Assembly: GCF_022682495.2 (NCBI RefSeq)
Contig: NC_071398.1
Coordinates: 10,112,934 to 10,176,933 of the forward strand
Length of the DNA: 64,000 bases
Direction of reading: 5' to 3'
Source: Desmodus rotundus
Lineage: Eukaryota > Chordata > Mammalia > Chiroptera > Phyllostomidae
Shown: positions 58,851-64,000 of the stretch, piece by piece
Layout: every line of letters begins with the position of its first letter
Position numbering within the stretch: position 1 is the stretch's first letter
The notes under the pieces: model-generated
The model's input: the letters and a program-made list of their open reading frames with translations, nothing else
Databases searched by the model: none
What the model was told of the DNA's origin: nothing
Made by a program: the position numbers and the translations under genes

Positions 58851-59675
58851 AGGAAACCCTTTTCCTCCCCCACAGCATCCACGAAACAACATTTTGGGGA
58901 AGCCAGTGGCTGGTTGTGTGAAACTATGGTGTTGTCAGATGTCAATGTTATGTCCATTATGCACGAACCTGAATAGAATCCCTCCTGGTCACAGCCTCTC
59001 TGAAACCAGAAGTTGTAGAATGATTTTTCAATGTTACGTTGGACAGCAAAGCCTAGCCTGGAAATCTTACATTCCACTTTCATGGGAGAAGTCTGAAGTT
59101 CCTGCAACTTATAACTCTCACCTGCTCTAGCTTCCAAATTCCCAAATATGTCTCTTCTTCCTATGCAGTCTCATCAGTTACCTCCTGCTAAGATATGGGA
59201 GGAGGAATTGTACCTCTGTTTTGACCAAAAACAAAAACAAAAACAAAAAAAACAAAAAGTAAACTTTTAGGGGAATTAAAGAAATTTTATGCCTCATTTA
59301 ACTAGAAAACAAAAAAAACCAAAATATATTATTGTGATGGTTCAAACTTGGAGTCCTGTTCATTCGTTTCAATATTCATATAATTTTCCTCTCCTTAGAA
59401 TTTCATAATTTTAATGCAAATGCTAAAAATTTTTTGAAATTAAAAATATCCTTGATTTTAAGTTATTATTCTATATATAGAGTCAAAGAATTATTTTTAA
59501 GGCTTATCAATCCACTAAGATAAGCTTTTACAAACACCAATTTAATGTTTTTAAGTATTGTGTTTTTAAATATTGATGAAAAGGAGACATATTCTTTAAA
59601 TGTAGTATATTGTTTAAAACTTCAGGGAAATAAGGAAATTACTCTTACCTTCTTAAATTGATAAACAGACATCAT
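58851..59675. other. Unique sequence
   Basis: Contains an (AAAAAC)n stretch at about 59229-59258. Nothing else recognised. Confidence 0.5.
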
Positions 59676-59800
59676 GAAAAAATGTATTTTAATTTAGTGG
59701 GGGAGGTTGAGCAGGGGGGAGAAGGAGAAACAGAAGGGAGGGAGTACAGGGAGGGAAGAAGAGAGAGGGAGAGAAAGAGAAGGAGAGAGAACCTTCCTCT
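59676..59800 (-). repeat. GA-rich tract, possibly a VES tail
   Basis: Almost pure purine (GGGAGA/GAGAGA) for ~95 bp. The preceding 'gtattttaatttag' and the GA-rich run have the layout of a minus-strand VES 3' end lacking the tRNA head, so this may be a truncated, expanded SINE. The 63-codon E/R-rich frame over it is low complexity. Confidence 0.5.
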
Positions 59801-59864
59801 CCCAGCTAACAGAGATACTCCTAAATTCTTAAGGAAGGATGAGGATTAAGAAAGCAGTAGTTTT

Positions 59865-60296
59865 GTTTGCTTTTTTCTTTTGTTGATTATGTTCCAGTTA
59901 AAGGTGAGATCATACGGTATTTGTCCCTTATTGCCTGGCTTATTTCACTTAGCATAATGCTCTCCAGTTCCATCCATGCTGTTGCAAAGGGTATAAGCTC
60001 CTTCTTTCTCTCTGCTGTATAGAATTACATTGTGTGAATGTACAAAATATAACCAGAGACATTGAAGTTAAGAGCAATCTAACAATAGACAGAGGGGAAT
60101 GGGGAGGGGACAGTGGGGAGAGGGGGTTACAGGAACTACTATAAAGGACACATGGACAAAACCAAGGGGGTGGGTGGACGCGAGGGGAGGGAGGTGGGTT
60201 TGTATGGAGTGGGGTGGGGGGAGGGGAGAAAATGCAGACAACTGCAATTGAACAGCAATAAAAAATGGTTAATAAAAAAATAAAATAAAATAAAAA
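59865..60296 (+). mobile_element. 5'-inverted (twin-primed) L1 insertion
   Basis: The left part (59865-60043) is reverse-complement L1 ORF2-end sequence ('ggtgagatcatacggtattt', 'cacttagcataatgctctcc'). The right part (about 60047-60296) is forward L1 3' UTR ending in 'gcaattgaacagcaataaaa' and an A-rich tail. A 17-bp TSD with one mismatch flanks the whole (59848-59864 and 60297-60313). This is the expected product of twin priming. Confidence 0.93.
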
Positions 60297-60313
60297 AAGA
60301 AAGCACTAGTTTT

Positions 60314-61222
60314 CACAGTTGCCCCTCTTAGTTGAATATGGTGCATCCTATTTTCTCAGAAGACAAAATTTAGATCTCAGGTGGAAAAATTTGATAAAAC
60401 TCTATGAGTATTTTTTCTATGCAGATAATCCACAGTACAATATAGAAATTAAGACTCTAAATTGCATTAGAATTAAGGCCAGATAATGCAACTTGCATTT
60501 GAATTTTAAATCTGTCCATGGTTGACTGCATTTATTACTAAGCTTTAGCTTATAAAGAGCAGATGGTTCCGTATGCTCCAGATCAAATACTGTCAACTAC
60601 TTATTTGATCATCTGCATTAGGTTTTTGATTTAAATAATTGAGTTTTGCAGTCAGTGCTTCTGAAATCTGACCTGCTTCTTGCAGCTTGTCCGATTGTGG
60701 AGACCATTTCTGGCTCTTGGCCAGGCCTGTTTACTTATGCCAACTCTTTGAACATAGTTAATCCATGAGCAGAAATGTAAAAGAAAGTATACCCCTTTAG
60801 AATACAATCTTCTGACTTCTGTTTCAAATAATTGAGTAGATAAAATTGTGCTTGATGTAATAGACTGTGATCCACAAATAAAGGGAAATGGGTTAATTGG
60901 TTTCCTTGTTTCCTTCTAAGGCCGTCACTCTGCTTACAGTATTTACTCCCTTTTCTGTCACTTTGAAGCTTCTCCACCAAGAGGAAGAGTGTATCTCCTC
61001 ACCCCCTGAATCTGTTCTGGTCTCCTTACTTGTTTTGATCAGTAGAATATAATGTTAGGGTCATCGTGACAATTTTGAGCCCAGGATTATCTCAGCCAAG
61101 GTCGGTAGAGCCACCTACGTGACCTACAGTTGACCAAAAACATTTGTGGGAACGTTGCATATGAACTTCATGGCTGAGCACTGTCTGAATCACCCCTCCA
61201 CAAAAATGAGAACTAAATAAGT
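60314..61222. other. Unique sequence
   Basis: No gene recognised. 61020-61100 may be an old unidentified repeat. Confidence 0.45.
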
Positions 61223-61360
61223 TGTTGCTGGGGGTGGGTGGTAAATGGTGATGGAAGGACATTTGACTTTGGGTGGTGAACACACAATACCACATAGAAT
61301 TGTACACCTGACACCTATATAATTTTATTAGCCAATGTCGCTACAGTAAATTCAATAAAC
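61223..61360 (+). mobile_element. L1 3' end, plus strand
   Basis: 'gatggaaggacatttgactt', 'tgggtggtgaacacacaata' and 'gaattgtacacctgacacct' ending 'aaattcaataaa' is the forward form of the L1 3' end found in reverse at 223 and 4715. Confidence 0.8.
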
Positions 61361-62647
61361 AGAAAAAATACATTGTTGCCATTTTAAGCCATAAAGCTTT
61401 GATGTTATTGTTTATATATCAGCAGTTGACTGATACACTCTCTATTTTCCACTGAGGATTGTTGTTTCATGTGGTTCAGGAGGTTTAACATGGGAATAAG
61501 CCCTGGCAGATCTTTATTATTTGTTTCATCTGACAACTTTCCTTAACCGTTGTGGGTCTCCACTCACTCATTTAGTCGACCGATGTGTAACTGAACTGCT
61601 CCTCTCTGCCAGTCACTGTGCGAGGCTCTCTGGACAGAGTGTTTTCGTTCTAGAAAGACAGTAATATCCATTTCTATGATTGCTACAATACGAGGAGTAA
61701 ATTAGGTGATGAATAGATAGCGTCCAAGCTCATGAATGTCAGTTGCACCAACCCCGCCACTCCCCAATCTCTTTCAAGTGGAAAAGACACATTCCCTAAG
61801 GAATGATCTCCGATACAGCTTTCCAACAGACTGTCATTTTGCTGAAAAGAATAGAGTCCTACTGAGCAGGATTGATATCTTGATTACCATTCTCAACTAG
61901 TACTTCATCTCTCTAAACCCTGAATGCTATTCAATAAAACAGAGCCAATACTTCTAAAATTATTTTTATTAGTATAAATCATGTTTCTCATCCTCGATTT
62001 ATTTGTCTTAACATGCCATAATGACTCTTAATCTTGGCAATCGCTACCAGTTCTAATTAATATTGTAAGAAACAGAATGGACAGCATAAAACCCTGTGTA
62101 CGTTGTTCTTGATACATTTTTTTTTCAAGGAGCCTGAAGGCATGTGACTTGGACCCTTTTTCTGGAGCCATTGTTGCTGCTGGGAGGACTTGACTGAGCC
62201 AATCCCCACATGCATTTCACAGATTGCTGAGCTGAATTGAGAATCTGATCAGAACATCGAGGAACTTCAGATCATTAGTCATTTCATGGGGGGAAGCAGA
62301 TGGCTTCCCTAGCAGAGGGATCTTCGCCTCCTACAGAATTTGGACACCATCATAGAACTAGGCCCAATTGTTTAGAGAAGCATGTTTGGGTTCCTTTCTA
62401 CCTGAACCTGTAATTCTCCCTTCTCTCATGATACGTGCATGCATGTATGTTATATGAAATGGACTCCATGGGCAGAAAGGGTCCCCGAGAGGGAAGAACC
62501 ATCACATCTATGCAAGCTCGTCATCATATGTATCTAGTCAGAGTACGATGGCATAAAGAGTGATGGAGGTACTCTGTGCTTTGGAAGTCTTCTAAAGAAA
62601 AAAAGTACGTATCACATACCATATAAACCATGCAAACTATATTTTTT
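61361..62647. other. Unique sequence
   Basis: No gene or nameable repeat. Confidence 0.5.
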
Positions 62648-62840
62648 CATGCTTGGCACTACTGATATTTGGGGCTAGACAGTTTATTCACTGTGAGGGG
62701 CTGTCTTGTACATAGAATGATTATAGCACCCTGCTCCCTACTCATTAGATGCCAGGACCACCTCAATCACTAGGACAATTTAAAAAATGTCTCCAGACAT
62801 TGGCAAATGTCCACTAGTTGCCCTTGGTTAAGAACAATTA
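62648..62840 (-). mobile_element. MER5A-like hAT-Charlie element, minus strand
   Basis: 'ttggcactactgatatttgg' at one end, then 'gaggggctgtcttgtacat', 'aaaaaatgtctccagacatt' and 'ggcaaatgtccactagttgc', reproduce the MER5A-type element nearly end to end. It lies immediately left of the next VES insertion. Confidence 0.75.
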
Positions 62841-62867
62841 AAACACAAGAATCAATATCAGAAAGAG

Positions 62868-63093
62868 GCCCTGAACAGTGTGGCTCAGTTAGTTGTGTAT
62901 CATCCTGCAAAGCAAATGGTTGCAGGTTCGATTCCTGGTCAGGGCATATACCTAGGTTGCAGGTTTGGTCCCTGGTTGAGGTGCGTGCAAGAGGCAACTG
63001 ATCAATGTTTCTCTCTCACATCAGTGTTTCTCTCCCTCTTGTTCCCCCTACTTCCCCCTCTCTCTATAAATAAATAAACAAAATCTTTAAAAA
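62868..63093 (+). mobile_element. VES-type SINE, second head type, plus strand
   Basis: It begins 'gccctgaacagtgtggctca', carries 'catcctgcaaagcaaatggt' and a perfect B box ggttcgattcc at 62935-62945, then a body with a duplicated 'atcagtgtttctctc' block and an 'ataaataaacaaaatcttt' tail. A 14-bp TSD with one mismatch flanks it (62854-62867 and 63094-63107). It keeps the best pol III B box among the copies here. Confidence 0.94.
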
Positions 63094-63107
63094 AATATCA
63101 GAAGGAG

Positions 63108-63479
63108 AAAAGTAATACATTTACATTCAGCATGACCAAATAGAGGAGGGTCGTAAAGGAAATGGAATCCATCTTCATTTTCTATATATTAGTACAGGTT
63201 TGCTATTCATTTATCTGTTTCTACATAGGAGGTACAGAGCTAGGTAGAGACAATGAGGAGATGCAAAATCCTGATCATTTTCTTCTTTTAAAAGCATAAT
63301 CTTCCAAAAGATATCATCGAGCACCATTTCATCGGGTGCTGCAGCACACTGCTACCAATAAAATTAATACAGAAAACTATAGGCATTAGATTTTTATATG
63401 TAAAGTTGGAGTCTTACAATGGCATGCAAAATGGAATCAGGAAACTGATTATTTAGGATTTGGGAAAATTCATGCCACT
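63108..63479. other. Unique sequence
   Basis: No gene or nameable repeat. Confidence 0.5.
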
Positions 63480-63870
63480 TGTGTTAGTTTGTTAGGGCTG
63501 CCATAACAAAGTACCACATACAGGGGGTGAGGGGCGAGGCACATAACAAAAATTTATTTTCCCACATTCTGGAGGTTAGAAGTTTAAGATCAAGGTGTCA
63601 TGTCAATAAGGCTGCTTTCTTCTGAGGCGCCTTCCTTGGCTTGTAGATGGCTGCCGTCTCCCTGTGTTTTTACATCTGCCTTCCCTTTGTATCCCTGGGT
63701 TGTATTTTCCTTTTCTTGTAAGGGCACCAGTCATACTGAACCCACCTAGTGACTTCATTTTAACTTGACTTCTTCAAGGACCCTCTATCCAAATATAGCC
63801 ACATTCTAAGGTACTGGGGGTTAGGACTTAAACATATGAATTTTATGGGGGCACCATTCAGCCCATAACA
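63480..63870 (-). mobile_element. MLT1-type MaLR LTR, minus strand
   Basis: Reads as the reverse complement of an MLT1 LTR from end to end: 'gttagggctgccataacaaa', 'ttctggaggttagaagttta', 'ccttggcttgtagatggctg', 'aagggcaccagtcatactga', 'ggtactgggggttaggactt' and a terminal 'cagcccataaca'. Solitary; no clear 5-bp TSD. Same family group as 51606-52003 in the opposite orientation. Confidence 0.9.
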
Positions 63871-64000
63871 TCTCCTCTCTAAGTCTCCATTTTCTTGTCT
63901 ATAACATGGTATAGTGTGATACACATTTTATGGTTAATTTCTGTGCAAATTAAATAGATGATAAGATTGTATATTATACATAAGTTAGCATAGTCTCTCA
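63871..64000. other. Unique sequence to window end
   Basis: Nothing recognised. Confidence 0.5.

Noticed and set aside
62868..63093. tRNA gene suggested by perfect B box
   Set aside because: The sequence is a SINE head with a CT-rich body, A-rich tail and flanking TSD; it does not fold as a full cloverleaf.
51606..63870. MLT1 LTRs at 51606 and 63480 as ends of one provirus
   Set aside because: They are in opposite orientation, 11 kb apart, with SINEs, L1 and unique DNA between; two independent solitary LTRs.

Overview
The window is vertebrate nuclear DNA, almost certainly from a bat (inference: probably Yangochiroptera). The main evidence is nine tRNA-derived SINEs of the bat VES type, with a tRNA-like head, a CT-rich body and a TAAA/AAATCTT tail. 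Several carry clean target-site duplications (TSDs). L1 3' ends with C/CT-rich 3' UTRs and small hAT transposons with 8-bp TSDs fit the same lineage. No bacterial, plasmid or viral organisation is present.

I find no protein-coding gene, exon set, tRNA, rRNA or structured ncRNA gene that I can support. Open frames are short, overlap on both strands and, where identifiable, lie in transposon relics. The longest is 172 codons at 47121-47639 on the minus strand. The window is therefore best read as a gene desert or the inside of a large intron, and the annotation is mostly a map of mobile elements, ancient repeats and unique sequence.

Layout. 0-9.4 kb: old minus-strand L1 pieces (223-480, 3838-4345, 4715-6330), a VES (825-1055), a pogo/Tigger transposon with a transposase relic (8010-8926) and another VES (9098-9320). 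9.4-25 kb: mostly unique, AT-rich DNA with MIRs, an L1 3' UTR insertion (16165-16520) and a hAT element (23952-24142). 25-36 kb: a VES, MIRs, two small CpG-dense patches (28.4 and 32.0-32.3 kb) and a GC-richer unidentified block (29.1-30.7 kb). 36-44 kb: two VES copies, a Tigger/MER2-type element with a hAT nested inside (39192-39658) and hAT-Charlie fragments (43.4-43.6 kb). 44.5-46.2 kb: an L2 LINE interrupted by a VES. 46.8-52 kb: LTR relics and a hAT with a perfect TSD. 52.7-54.0 kb: an inverted duplication of a MIR-bearing segment. 54.6-64 kb: an AT microsatellite abutting a VES, a third ERV-type LTR, a 5'-inverted (twin-primed) L1, a MER5A-like element, a VES and an MLT1-type LTR.

I did not find an undescribed gene system. 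The most informative structures are the ~95% identical inverted duplication at 52.7-54.0 kb, the hAT at 47.9 kb with a duplicated terminus, the hAT-in-Tigger nest at 39.2-39.7 kb, the twin-primed L1 at 59.8-60.3 kb and the two CpG-dense patches. Repeat family names rest on recognising consensus-like sequence by eye; no database was searched.
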